Assembly (NCBI GenBank): GCA_038200305.1
Contig: JBBPYD010000065.1
Span: 1-64,000 of the forward strand
DNA from: JANXXV01 sp038200305
GTDB taxonomy: Bacteria > Acidobacteriota > Terriglobia > Bryobacterales > Bryobacteraceae
Direction: 5' to 3'
DNA length: 64,000 nucleotides
Both the position numbers and the translations under genes were made by a program. Below are positions 33,500 through 42,908 of the stretch, piece by piece (within the stretch, counting starts at the first letter, position 1; every line of letters starts with the position of its first letter). The notes beneath the pieces were generated by a model. That model searched no databases and was not told where the DNA came from. It saw only the letters and a list, made by a program, of their open reading frames with translations.

Positions 33500-36400
33500 T
33501 TGAAAAGACTTTTTTATTTACTCGTCATTCCTGCGCTGTTATCAGGACAAGAATTTCGCGCCACGGTGACAGGCCGAATTACCGACCAGTCCGGAGCGGC
33601 AATCGCGAACGTGCCTGTACCGGTACGCAATATCGATACGAATGAAGTCGGCGCCGGGGTAACCGATAACCAGGGGAATTATACGGTGCCATTCCTGCGG
33701 CCTGGCAAGTACTCCGTGACTGTTGAGGCACCTGGGTTCAAGAAAGCTGTTCGCCATGGGTTGGTTTTGAACGTCGGCCAAACCGCGACCATCAATATCA
33801 GTCTGGAAGTAGGCGCTGCGACCGATCAGGTCACGGTGACCGCGGAAACACCGTTGCTCGAAACGGCGAAAGCAGACCGGGGGACCGTTATCGATGAGCA
33901 GGACGTGCGCGAACTTCCCTTGAATGCGCGCAATCCGTTCATGCTTTCTATTTTGTCGGCGGGAGTTAATTATAACTGCAATATCATCTATCAGCGCCCG
34001 TTCGATAACGGCGCGATTGCGACGTGGAGTTCAACGGAAGCTGGAACAGCAACAACGAGTTTCTGCTGGACGGCGCGCCGAATAACGCGCAGGCCGGCGG
34101 CAACAATATTGCATTGGTGCCTCCTGTCGATTCGGTGCAGGAATTCAAGATTCAGACCAACTCCTTCGATGCGCAATACGGCAAGACGATGGGCGGAATC
34201 GTCAACGTTTCACTGAAGGGTGGAACGAATCAAGTGCATGGCACGCTGTATGAATTCGCGCGCCGCAATCAGTGGGATGCGAATTCATTCCAAAACAATG
34301 CCCGAGGCGTTCCGAAGGTGGCGCACTTCCTGGATCAATACGGCGGCGCGATAGGCGGCCCTGTGTATATTCCGAAGTTGTACGATGGCCGGAATAAGAG
34401 CTTTTTCTTCGTGAATTATGAAGGCTATCGCGAAGGCACGCCCACTCCGCTATTCCTGAACGTGCCAGCACCTGAAATGCTGCAAGGGGATTTCAGCAAA
34501 CTTAAGGATGGGAACGGGAACAAGATCACTATTTACGATCCTCTGACAGGCCGCGACGTGAACGGCACATGGACGCGCGACGCGTTCCCGAACAACATCA
34601 TTCCCGCAAACAGGATCAGCCCGATTGCACAGAAAATTCTGGGGTATCAGCCGAAGCCGAACACGGTGACGCCTGGTCAGGCGTATACGACGCAAAACTT
34701 CTTCGTGGCCGGCGGCGAGAACCTGGATAAAGACGACTTCTATAACCTGGTGATCAAACTGGATCAGAATTTTGGAGATCGTCACCATGTCTTCTTCCGG
34801 CACGCCAGTAACGACCGGACTGAAATGCGTTCGACGAACGGACTGAAAGGCGTTGCTGAAGATGGTCCGCTGCCATTGAAGCGTGTCAACGATGCTTACG
34901 TGATTGACTGGGTCGGCACGTTGCAGCCAACCCTGATAGCCAACTTTCGGATCTCGTTCAACCGGTATCTGGATCCCTCGTACGGTCATGGTAACGAGGG
35001 CTTCGACCTGTCGACGCTCGGTTTTCCAAAGAGCCTGGTGGGCCAGTTGCCGGGCATCCCTTCATTCGGCCGCTATGAGTTCAGCGGCTATAACAGTCTG
35101 GGCCGTTACTACGGTGGAAGCTGGACCAATACCTGGGCTGCACATCCTACTCTCACGTGGATTCACAGTTCACAGACGATCAAGGCCGGCATCGATATGC
35201 GTTGGATCCAATACGCTACTAAGAGCGTAGGCAATCCGTTCCGCCTCTTTTTCGACAAGAATGCAACCCGCAAGGAATACAATCGCGACGACTTATCGAG
35301 TGGCGATGCCATCGCCAGCGCTCTTCTCGGCGTTCCAAGTATCACCAATAACAACAGCTCGATCGATTACAATGCCTTCCCTGCCTATATGTACCGTTAC
35401 ATTGCTCCCTATGTTCAGGACGACTGGAAGGTCAACCGGAAGCTGACGGTGAACCTTGGCCTCCGATGGGATTTCAACATTTCGGCAAACGAACGCTACA
35501 ACCGCCTCTCCGCCGGTTTTGATCCGAACGCTGTCAACCCGGTTGACAAGCTGATCGACCGCACCAAGTTTCCGAATTTTCCAACCATCAAAGGTGTTTT
35601 ACTCTTTGCCGGGCAAAATGGAGCGAATACCAGGGCCAGCAAGATTGACTACACAGCCATTCAACCGCGCGTTGGCTTCGCGTATCAGATCACCGAAAAG
35701 CTCGTGATGCGAGGCGGTGTTGGCAAGTATTATCTCAATCCGAACAATGACGACCTCCAAAGCCCAGGTTTCAACTTCAACACTCCGCTGCTGAACTCGA
35801 ATGATGGGGGACGTACGTTTATACCCGCTATTCTGAACAACTCATTCCCGAACGGACCGACTATCCCTCCGGGAAGCTCGTTGGGGGCTTTGTCCTATCT
35901 CGGACGAGGACCGCAGTTCTTCGACCAGAACTTCCATCTGCCATATGTCTATCAGTTCTCGTATGGCTTCCAGTACGCGCTGAGCCACGGCTCCACGATT
36001 GAAGCGTCTTACGTTGGCAATCGCACCTACAAGTTGGAATCCGATATGGATTACAACGAGCCTAACCTCGCCTTCCGTAAGAAATGCAACCCGCTGGAAG
36101 GCGGCGATCCAGCCTACTGCGATCAACTTGTCGACAACCCATTCTTCGGGCTACCTCAGTTCGCGGGCACGAATCTCGGGTCGAATCAGCAGATCTCCCG
36201 CTTCGATCTGAATCGGCCATTTCCGCAATTTGCCGGCTTCAAAGAAAAGGGCCGCAATGATGGGCACGTATGGTACAACAGCCTGCAAGTCACTTACAAC
36301 CAGCGAGTGAAAGGCGGACTGAATATGACCGCCGCGTACACGTTCGCAAAAATGATTGAGCGCTGGGGCTTTCTAGAGCCGCAAGCCGGAGTTTTGCAGC

Positions 36401-37039
36401 AAGGCGTCTACCCGTGGGACCGTCCACAAAGCCTTTAAGGTGGGAACCGTCTGGGAACTGCCGTTCGGAAAAGGGCGCAAGTTCTTGAATAGTTCGAATG
36501 CGTTCTTTAGCCGTGTGACCAGCAGATGGCAGCACACCATGATCTTCCAATACACGTCAGGGCGCCCGTGGGACATGAACAACAATAACGTCGCGTACCT
36601 GAAAGAAGCCAAGCTCGGCAATATCGACTGGACTGCCCCCCAGATACGCGGCGTAGCGCCGTGCGTTGGCCGGTACAATGCCGATAACACCATTAGCCTG
36701 CAACCGTACAGTGTTGCCTATGGCTGCAAGGATTACAACTTTTTGATCCTGCCACGCTACGCTCCGCATGAGGCGCCCTATCGCGATGGCCGGCTGCGCG
36801 GCGATGCCGAACCGCAGTTCGATATGTCCATCAACAAGACCACGAGGATCACGGAGCGAACATCGGTTCAGTTCCGCGCCGAGGCGTTCAACGTCTTCAA
36901 CAAATTCTATATTCCGCTGGAGAACTTCGTCAATGACCCGAATAGCGTCAATTATGGGTCCATCATCAAGGGAACGGTGTCACAGGGCAATGCGAATTTC
37001 CCGCGACAAATCCAATTTGCGGTGAAGTTTATTTATTGA
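33500..37039 (+). pseudogene. TonB-dependent receptor, acidobacterial type, two frameshifts
   Basis: Outer-membrane receptor of about 1,180 codons with an N-terminal signal peptide (KRLFYLLVIPALLSG), a carboxypeptidase-regulatory-like domain (FRATVTGRITDQSGAAI), a plug-like region and a long beta-barrel. The frame breaks near 34020, where one base appears lost just before DVEFNGSWNSNNEFLLDGAP. It breaks again near 36434, where an extra T in a T-run makes a stop after DRPQSL; removing it restores SLKVGTVWELPFG. The barrel then continues to the C-terminal aromatic residue. I start at TTG 33500; GTG 33464 is also in frame. Nearest regulator: the divergent MarR. Confidence 0.82.
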
Positions 37040-38286
37040 CGTTTGACGTAGATAGCGAAGCTGTCAAATAGCGGCTCTTTGTTGCCGCGAGCGACACGAA
37101 GCAGGCGGGCTTGCACTGGTTTCAAACCGAGCGAGCCCGCATCACTTTCAATCTCCGGCCGGAGATCGTTATGTATAAAATACCCGCCCGGCTTCATCAT
37201 CCCCGTAATATTAATCAGAGCAAGCGCCAGTTCCTTCGAGTTGAAATAGAGCAGCACGTTAGTCATCACGACCAGATCGAACGGAGGTCCGGTGAGACGC
37301 TCCGTCAGGATATTCAGTTGCGTGGCTGAAATCGACCGCGCGACCTCCTTCCGAACCTCAATCGTGTTCCCACGCCGGTTTCCAATGGATGTCCCCAGGT
37401 TTGCGAAGTAACGCGCATACTCCTCGTCGGATGGTCTTGAGATCAGCTTCAGAGCGGGTTGCTTGCGGCCGGGAAACTCATTGATGAACGCGGCCACCCT
37501 GGGATTGATATCGAGACAATGCACTCTGAGGTCCCGGCTGTTTGCCAGTTTGAGGCCGATCAATGCATCTGCCAGCGCGTACGGTTGATAGCTCTGCGGA
37601 GGCAGATCGTCGAACAGATCGGTTCGCGGTGCGAAGTCGAGTCCAGGGCCAATCACAAGCGCGCGCTGGATAAATAGCTTCGGATTGAGAGCCTTCAAGA
37701 CCGCGAGGCCATTCCACACCGCGTAATTCGCTTCCACTTGCGTGTCCGTGCTGTGCCCGCGCGATTGATAGAGCCCGGATACCTGGGACTTCGGCGTGCG
37801 AAATTCCTTCTCATATAGGAATCTCATGGCCCGTGAGTACTCAGCAAGCAATGATTCACGGGTCGGTTTCAGCCGGATTCGCAGGTCGGCCAAACGGCCG
37901 TCCGCGGACAAGGGAGCTTTCAGGAAATCCATGATTCTGCGCCGGACCTCGGGCGGCACCTGGCGTCTGTCTTCGAAGTCCCTGGCGCTAAGAGCAGGCT
38001 CAATCCGGGCCTCGCTGGTGAAACGCGTGGATTGCAGAACGTAGAAGATCAGGTGATCGCTCTCGCCTTCGCGAAGACGCGCGGCGGTGCTTTTCTCGAT
38101 ATCGGCGAGTGTGCCGTTCAGGTCAGAAAAGAGATCTTGGAACGCAGGTAGAAGATCCTTTTTCTGGGTGCCCCGTTTCTCAAATGGCGGTGCCGATAGG
38201 AGCGTGGCGCACACCACTGCCACTGCAATCCGTCCCAAGCCGGCCGCTGCTGCATTCATGTGGACAGATCCTGTACCCACGAACAT
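37033..38286 (-). CDS. Unknown protein with class I methyltransferase-like fold and export-signal-like N-terminus
   Basis: I do not recognise the family. The C-terminal half resembles a SAM-dependent methyltransferase: LVIGPGLDFA as the glycine-rich loop, CLDINPRV as the acidic strand, and FDLVVMTNVLLYF with MKPGGYFIHND as later strands. Residues 10-32 (AAGLGRIAVAVVCATLLSA) look like a signal peptide, unusual for a SAM enzyme. Its start shares a base with the glycerate kinase stop (TAATG), making it the last gene of that operon. 417 residues; the ATG at 38259 is an alternative start. Overlaps the TonB receptor end by 7 bp. Confidence 0.6.
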   Translation of the reverse strand: MFVGTGSVHMNAAAAGLGRIAVAVVCATLLSAPPFEKRGTQKKDLLPAFQDLFSDLNGTLADIEKSTAARLREGESDHLIFYVLQSTRFTSEARIEPALSARDFEDRRQVPPEVRRRIMDFLKAPLSADGRLADLRIRLKPTRESLLAEYSRAMRFLYEKEFRTPKSQVSGLYQSRGHSTDTQVEANYAVWNGLAVLKALNPKLFIQRALVIGPGLDFAPRTDLFDDLPPQSYQPYALADALIGLKLANSRDLRVHCLDINPRVAAFINEFPGRKQPALKLISRPSDEEYARYFANLGTSIGNRRGNTIEVRKEVARSISATQLNILTERLTGPPFDLVVMTNVLLYFNSKELALALINITGMMKPGGYFIHNDLRPEIESDAGSLGLKPVQARLLRVARGNKEPLFDSFAIYVKRQ

Positions 38287-39653
38287 TACGGTTTCCCGCC
38301 AGGTTTAGGGCGCGTTAGTATCAGGCGGATATCCATCACATTCGTGCCGGTGGGTCCGGTTTTGATCAAGTCTCCCAGGGGCTCAAAGAAATGGTACGAG
38401 TCATTGCGATCAAGGAAATTCTTCGCGTCCATGCCTCTGCTTAAGGCTCGGGAGATGGTGGTGCTGTCGCAGATGGCGCCTGCTGCATCGGTGGGGCCAT
38501 CGGTTCCATCGGTGCCTCCGCTGAGTATGCATACGCCTGGGAGATCCGCGATATCGATGGCCGCGGCCAATGCGAATTCCTGATTGCGGCCGCCCTTGCC
38601 TTCCCCTTGAATGGTTACCGTGGTTTCGCCGCCTGAGATGACGCAGGCCGGCGCTTTCAGGGGCCGGCCGTGCAGCATAATTTCGCGGGCAATGGCCGCG
38701 TGCATATGGGCGATTTCGCGTGTTTCCCCTTCGATGTAGCTGGACAGGATCATTGGACGGAAGCCTTGCTTGCGAGCCTCTACAGCCGCGGCATCCAGAG
38801 CGAGTTGATTGCTGCCGGTAATGAGATTTTGCGTGTTGGCGATCTCTTTCGGAGTATCTGGGATGCCGCCTTTCACGCCTTCTTCGATGCGATGGCGAAT
38901 GGACGAATGGACTCGATTCAGAAGCTTGTATTTCTTGAGGATCTGTTTTGCATCGGCAAAGGTGGAGGAGTCCGGCGCGGTGGGGCCGGAGCCGATTACA
39001 CCGGGATCGTCGCCAATCACATCGGACAGAATGAGAGAGAGGACTCGCGCGGGTTGAGCGAGCGCCGCAAGCCGCCCTCCCTTAATGCTGGAGATGTGCT
39101 TACGGACAGCGTTTATCTCATTTATGTTCGCGCCGGACCGCAGCAGGAGTTCGGTTGCCTGTTGTTTTTCCGCGAGCGTGATGGGCTGAGCGGGAAACGG
39201 TAGCAGCGCAGAGGCGCCTCCGGAGATAAGGCAAATGAGCAGATCGTTTTTACCTGCTTTCGCGGCAATGCGGCCAATCTCCTGAGCGCCCTGCACACCG
39301 CTTTCATCTGGTACAGGATGGCCACATTCGTTCAAGTGAATGTAACGAAGTTCGGCGGCGTGCCCGTACTTTATATTGAGAAAGCCCTGGGTGATGCGTT
39401 TGCCGAGTATACTCTCAACGGCAACGGCCATTGCGGCGCTGGCCTTCCCTGCCCCCACCACATAGATGTTGTTAATACCAGAGAGAGAATAATGTTGCTT
39501 GCCTGCGCGCAGTATGCCGTTCCGCAGGGAAAGGTGGCGCATCACGGCCTCAGCGGGTCCGGCGGCCTTGAGGGCGGCCTTGAAAATCGCGAAGGCTTGT
39601 TTGCGCATCCGCGGCTGCGTCACACGCGGTTTGATTATTCGCGATTGGATCAT
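38286..39653 (-). CDS. Glycerate 2-kinase, MOFRL family
   Basis: Type II glycerate kinase (GckA/TtuD-like), phosphorylating D-glycerate to 2-phosphoglycerate in glyoxylate, serine or tartrate breakdown. Typical motifs are GKASAAMA near residue 74, LICLISGGASALLPFP, and the C-terminal MOFRL-domain segment CVISGGETTVTIQG followed by GGRNQEFALAAA. The glycine-rich SGGTDGTDGPTDAAG is also characteristic. 455 residues. It is coupled by ATGA to the shikimate kinase gene upstream and by TAATG to the unknown methyltransferase-like gene downstream. Confidence 0.93.
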   Translation of the reverse strand: MIQSRIIKPRVTQPRMRKQAFAIFKAALKAAGPAEAVMRHLSLRNGILRAGKQHYSLSGINNIYVVGAGKASAAMAVAVESILGKRITQGFLNIKYGHAAELRYIHLNECGHPVPDESGVQGAQEIGRIAAKAGKNDLLICLISGGASALLPFPAQPITLAEKQQATELLLRSGANINEINAVRKHISSIKGGRLAALAQPARVLSLILSDVIGDDPGVIGSGPTAPDSSTFADAKQILKKYKLLNRVHSSIRHRIEEGVKGGIPDTPKEIANTQNLITGSNQLALDAAAVEARKQGFRPMILSSYIEGETREIAHMHAAIAREIMLHGRPLKAPACVISGGETTVTIQGEGKGGRNQEFALAAAIDIADLPGVCILSGGTDGTDGPTDAAGAICDSTTISRALSRGMDAKNFLDRNDSYHFFEPLGDLIKTGPTGTNVMDIRLILTRPKPGGKP

Positions 39654-40180
39654 TCAAAGATGGGGAGATGCAGAATCTGTTGCAGAGCCAGGCGGGAATT
39701 GTCTTCGGAAATTTCGATGCGGTATTCCGCCTTGGCATAGAACTCGCGCCGGGACTGAAATAATTCGGCGAAACGTTCCGCGTTCCTGGCTAGCGGGCGA
39801 TGATTTGTTAAGCTGACGCGTTTGCGGACGACGGGGAAATCGGCATCCAGCCAGATGGTGACGCCATTATTTTCCAGGAGATCGATGTTGGTTTGCCGGG
39901 TGAACGCGCCGCCGCCGAGTGCGATCACCATCGGGTTTCCAGACTGGATCTTGCGGACACGCTGGCGGATGGCCTCGGTCTCGATGGTGCGAAACTCCTG
40001 CTCGCCCCGGTTGGTAAAGAGATCGGCGATGGAGGTTTTTGAGACTGCCTCAATGTCATCGTCGATGTCGACAAAGCGCCATCCGATCTGGTCAGCGAGC
40101 ATGCGGCCGACGGTGGACTTGCCGGAGCCCATGAAGCCGACGAGATAAATGCCCGGAGTACGTTTCAGCTTGAGGATCAT
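39650..40180 (-). CDS. aroK: Shikimate kinase
   Basis: Phosphorylates shikimate in the route to chorismate and the aromatic amino acids. Walker A is GFMGSGKST near residue 15, the shikimate-binding DIDDDIE follows, and the lid region is near residues 108-130 (KRVSLTNHRPLA). I start at ATG 40180, which overlaps the SDR stop as ATGA; an in-frame start at 40201 lies inside the SDR gene. 176 residues, normal. Its occurrence in an operon with an SDR and glycerate kinase rather than aroB is a local oddity. Confidence 0.94.
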   Translation of the reverse strand: MILKLKRTPGIYLVGFMGSGKSTVGRMLADQIGWRFVDIDDDIEAVSKTSIADLFTNRGEQEFRTIETEAIRQRVRKIQSGNPMVIALGGGAFTRQTNIDLLENNGVTIWLDADFPVVRKRVSLTNHRPLARNAERFAELFQSRREFYAKAEYRIEISEDNSRLALQQILHLPIFE

Positions 40181-40962
40181 TGGCTTGATTCCCGCTTCCA
40201 ATAAATGCTTTCAAGCCGGTGGTCCATGGTGGACGGGAAAAGGCGCTGCAGAGCGATCAGTATCCAGCCGGACTTGGGCGTCACGACGGTTCGGGCATTG
40301 CGTTCCAGTCCCCGGGCGATATCTTCGGCGCATTTTTCGGCAGTGATGGCCCACTTTTGATTCCAGCCGGCGAGATCGGGCGGGCGGCCGGCTAGAACAT
40401 TGCGTTGGAAGCCGGTTTTTACGTAGCCGGGACAGACGGTCATGGCATGAATTCCGTCGCGGCGAAGCTCCATGCGGAGGCCGTCGGTCATAGCTCCCAG
40501 GGCGTATTTAGTAGCGGAGTAAAGAGTGAACCAGGGGAGAGTGATCTTGCCGCCGATGGAGCCTATGTTGACAATGGCTCCGCCGCCGGACAGCTTCATG
40601 TGAGGAACCGCGCGCTGGATGAGATCGAGCGGTGCGAACACGTTGAGTTCAAACATGGCGCGGACCGAAGCGGGATCGGCGCGGTGCGCGGGCTGATAGA
40701 GTCCGATTCCGGCGTTGTTGATGAGAATGTCGATGCGGCCGTAGTGGGCGAGAGTACGTTCGATGATGGCGGCGCGGGTGTTACCGTCAAGAAGATCGCC
40801 GGCGGTGATCAGCGCATCGCCGCCGCCTACGGATTCGAGCTTTTGTTGGGAACGAGCGGTAAGAGAGAGCAGAGCACCGCGGCTGCGGAATGCAGAGACG
40901 CAAGCCGCGCCGATGCCCTCAGACGCGCCGGTGACGACAACAACCTTGTTGTTAATTTGCAT
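40177..40962 (-). CDS. Short-chain dehydrogenase/reductase
   Basis: Classical SDR of 261 residues; substrate unknown. The cofactor motif TGASEGIGAAC is at about residue 12, the NNAGIG motif near 86, and the catalytic serine with YSATK (YxxxK) near 152. The C-terminal third ends with a hydrophobic stretch (SGWILIALQRLFPS) that could bind a membrane or lipid substrate. First gene of a leftward operon of four genes joined by overlapping start and stop codons: SDR, aroK, glycerate kinase and the unknown methyltransferase-like gene. Confidence 0.9.
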   Translation of the reverse strand: MQINNKVVVVTGASEGIGAACVSAFRSRGALLSLTARSQQKLESVGGGDALITAGDLLDGNTRAAIIERTLAHYGRIDILINNAGIGLYQPAHRADPASVRAMFELNVFAPLDLIQRAVPHMKLSGGGAIVNIGSIGGKITLPWFTLYSATKYALGAMTDGLRMELRRDGIHAMTVCPGYVKTGFQRNVLAGRPPDLAGWNQKWAITAEKCAEDIARGLERNARTVVTPKSGWILIALQRLFPSTMDHRLESIYWKRESSQ

Positions 40963-41118
40963 CTATGAAATTGCCGGATCTGGGTTGGGACGACATAATA
41001 GTACCTCATCTGCCATCGCCCCCCGAAAGGATTCAGCTCATAAAACATAGTAAGGTATTTGTACGCACTGAGCCATGTCACTTGCCTGAAACGCTACCAG
41101 CTTTGTCTGGGGGCGACA

Positions 41119-41760
41119 ATGGTAATCATGCAAGATGCGCTGTTGCCCTTATTTCCGCTGCAGATGGTGCTCTTGCCAAAGACACCGCTTCCGCTGCACA
41201 TTTTTGAAGACCGGTACAAGGAAATGTTCCGCGATGTAATCCGAGAAAAGTCGGAGTTTGGAGTTGTGCAGGCGGGCGAAAAGGGCATTGTGAGCACCGG
41301 ATGCACGGCTACGGTAGAGCGGGTGCTGAAGACCTATCCCGATGGCCGGCTAGACGTGCTGGCGCTGGGCCGCCGCCGATTTGAGATCATGCGGTTGAGC
41401 GAAGAGAAAAGTTACCTGCGTGGGGCAGTGGAGTTCTTTGACGATGAGGATGCTGTGCTGCCGGAACGGGACTTGCAACTGCGGGCGATGGAAGGCTTTT
41501 CGCAACTGAAACAGTTGGGGGAGCAGAAGGTGTTTGGCGAGCCCGAGATCGACGATCCGCAACTCAGCTTTCAACTCGCTCAATTAGTGCAGGATTTGAA
41601 TTTCAAACAGTTGCTGCTTGGCACGCGATCGGAGGCGGAGAGAATTCGTCAGCTTGCGGAATATTTGCCAGAGTACGCCGTGCGGCAGAAACATGTTTCT
41701 CATGTGCGGGAAGTTGCTCCGAAGAACGGCCACAGCAAGCTGCCTCCGGCAAATCTATAG
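41119..41760 (+). CDS. LON peptidase N-terminal (substrate-binding) domain protein
   Basis: Stand-alone Lon N-domain protein without protease or ATPase domain; role unknown, though the domain binds unfolded or specific proteins. The hallmark is LPLFPLQMVLLPKTPLPLHIFEDRYKEM at the start, of which PLHIFEDRY is the core. The ATG at 41119 has GGGGG 5 nt upstream and places the conserved region near the N-terminus; an in-frame start 20 codons earlier adds Cys-rich sequence without family likeness. 213 residues. Followed 6 bp later by the HAD gene. Confidence 0.87.
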   Translation: MVIMQDALLPLFPLQMVLLPKTPLPLHIFEDRYKEMFRDVIREKSEFGVVQAGEKGIVSTGCTATVERVLKTYPDGRLDVLALGRRRFEIMRLSEEKSYLRGAVEFFDDEDAVLPERDLQLRAMEGFSQLKQLGEQKVFGEPEIDDPQLSFQLAQLVQDLNFKQLLLGTRSEAERIRQLAEYLPEYAVRQKHVSHVREVAPKNGHSKLPPANL

Positions 41761-41766
41761 ACCGGC

Positions 41767-42456
41767 ATGATGAGACAGCATCTGATCGTCGACGCCGACG
41801 ATACTCTTTGGGAGAACAATATCTACTTCGAGCGGGCGTTCGACGACTTTGTCGAGTTTCTTGGCCACTCCACGCTTTCGCCGGAAGAGGTGCGGGCGGT
41901 GCTGGACGAGATCGAACTGGTAAACAACAAAACCCATGGGTACGGTTCGAAGAATTTTGCGAGAAATCTGGGGCTCTGCTATGAGCGGCTGGTGGAGCGG
42001 GAAGTGCGCTCTGAGGACTTGCCGGCAATCATGGCATTTGCCGAGCGGATTATTCAGCATCCGCTGGAGTTGATCGGCGGGGTGGAACGGACGCTGGAAT
42101 ACTTAGCGATGCGGCACGATTTGACGCTGTTTACGAAGGGTCATCCGGAGGAACAGAAGCTGAAAATCGACCGGTCTGGGTTGGGCATTTACTTTGGACA
42201 CACGGCGATTGTGAAAGAGAAAGACGAGCAGGCGTATGGAGCGTTGGTAAGCGAGCGGAACATGAACGCGGGGCAGAGCTGGATGATTGGAAACTCGCCG
42301 AAGTCGGACATCAACCCGGCGCTAAAGGCGGGGCTCAATGCCGTTTATGTTCCGCATGAACGGACGTGGCATCTGGAGAAGACGGAGCTTTCAAACCCTG
42401 GGCCAGGCAAGTTACTGGTACTCGACAGCTTTTCCGGTCTGCGAAAACATTTTTAA
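41767..42456 (+). CDS. HAD-superfamily hydrolase
   Basis: Phosphatase-type HAD protein of 229 residues; substrate unknown. Motif I is DADDTLW at about residue 9 (nucleophile Asp). A helical cap follows, then motif II LFTKG, a lysine in LKIDRSG, and motif IV GNSPKSDINPA with the metal-binding aspartate. Starts 6 bp after the LON-domain gene on the same strand, so the two are probably cotranscribed. The DADDTLWxNN variant of motif I occurs in a subgroup of uncharacterised haloacid-dehalogenase-like hydrolases. Confidence 0.88.
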   Translation: MMRQHLIVDADDTLWENNIYFERAFDDFVEFLGHSTLSPEEVRAVLDEIELVNNKTHGYGSKNFARNLGLCYERLVEREVRSEDLPAIMAFAERIIQHPLELIGGVERTLEYLAMRHDLTLFTKGHPEEQKLKIDRSGLGIYFGHTAIVKEKDEQAYGALVSERNMNAGQSWMIGNSPKSDINPALKAGLNAVYVPHERTWHLEKTELSNPGPGKLLVLDSFSGLRKHF

Positions 42457-42502
42457 TGTCGATTTCACCGTTTTTCAGCATCTAACGTTTGAGGCCGGAG
42501 CG

Positions 42503-42895
42503 ATGAAAGGGTTTTTTCGCAGGTTTGCGAATGCGAGTGCGGATAAGATGGGATCGCCATGGGCCTTCCTGCTTGGGGTAGTGATGCTATTGGTTTGGAG
42601 CGCCACCGGCCCAATCTTCCACTATTCGGATACATGGCAACTGGTGATCAATACCGGAACCAATCTGATTACGTTCCTGATGGTGTTTCTGATTCAGGCC
42701 ACGCAAAGCCGCGATGCGCGCGCAATGCACCTTAAGCTGGATGAACTGCTACGGGCGGTATCTGAGGCCCGGACGCGATTAGTAGCGTTGGAGGAATCGC
42801 CCGAAGAGGTGATAGAGGAACTGAGACAGGAGTTCGCGCAACTAAAAGATAATTGTCCCGAAGATGAACAGAACATCGGAGCGATTGGAAAATAG
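42503..42895 (+). CDS. Low-affinity iron permease family protein
   Basis: Small membrane protein of 130 residues matching the Fet4-like iron permease domain: RFANASADKMGSPWAFLLG, a helix at about 20-40, WQLVINTGTNLITFLMVFLIQ as a second helix, and the signature QATQSRDARAMHLKLDELL. The C-terminal part is charged and probably cytoplasmic. The family is named after yeast Fet4, but transport by such short bacterial members has not, to my knowledge, been established. Start ATG 42503 with GGAG just upstream. Convergent with nuoN, 13 bp away. Confidence 0.85.
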   Translation: MKGFFRRFANASADKMGSPWAFLLGVVMLLVWSATGPIFHYSDTWQLVINTGTNLITFLMVFLIQATQSRDARAMHLKLDELLRAVSEARTRLVALEESPEEVIEELRQEFAQLKDNCPEDEQNIGAIGK

Positions 42896-42908
42896 GTGCG
42901 GCGCCGCG

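Noticed and set aside
40965..41207. 80-codon frame starting before the LON-domain gene
   Set aside because: No Shine-Dalgarno, no recognisable sequence, and it overlaps the real gene in another frame.
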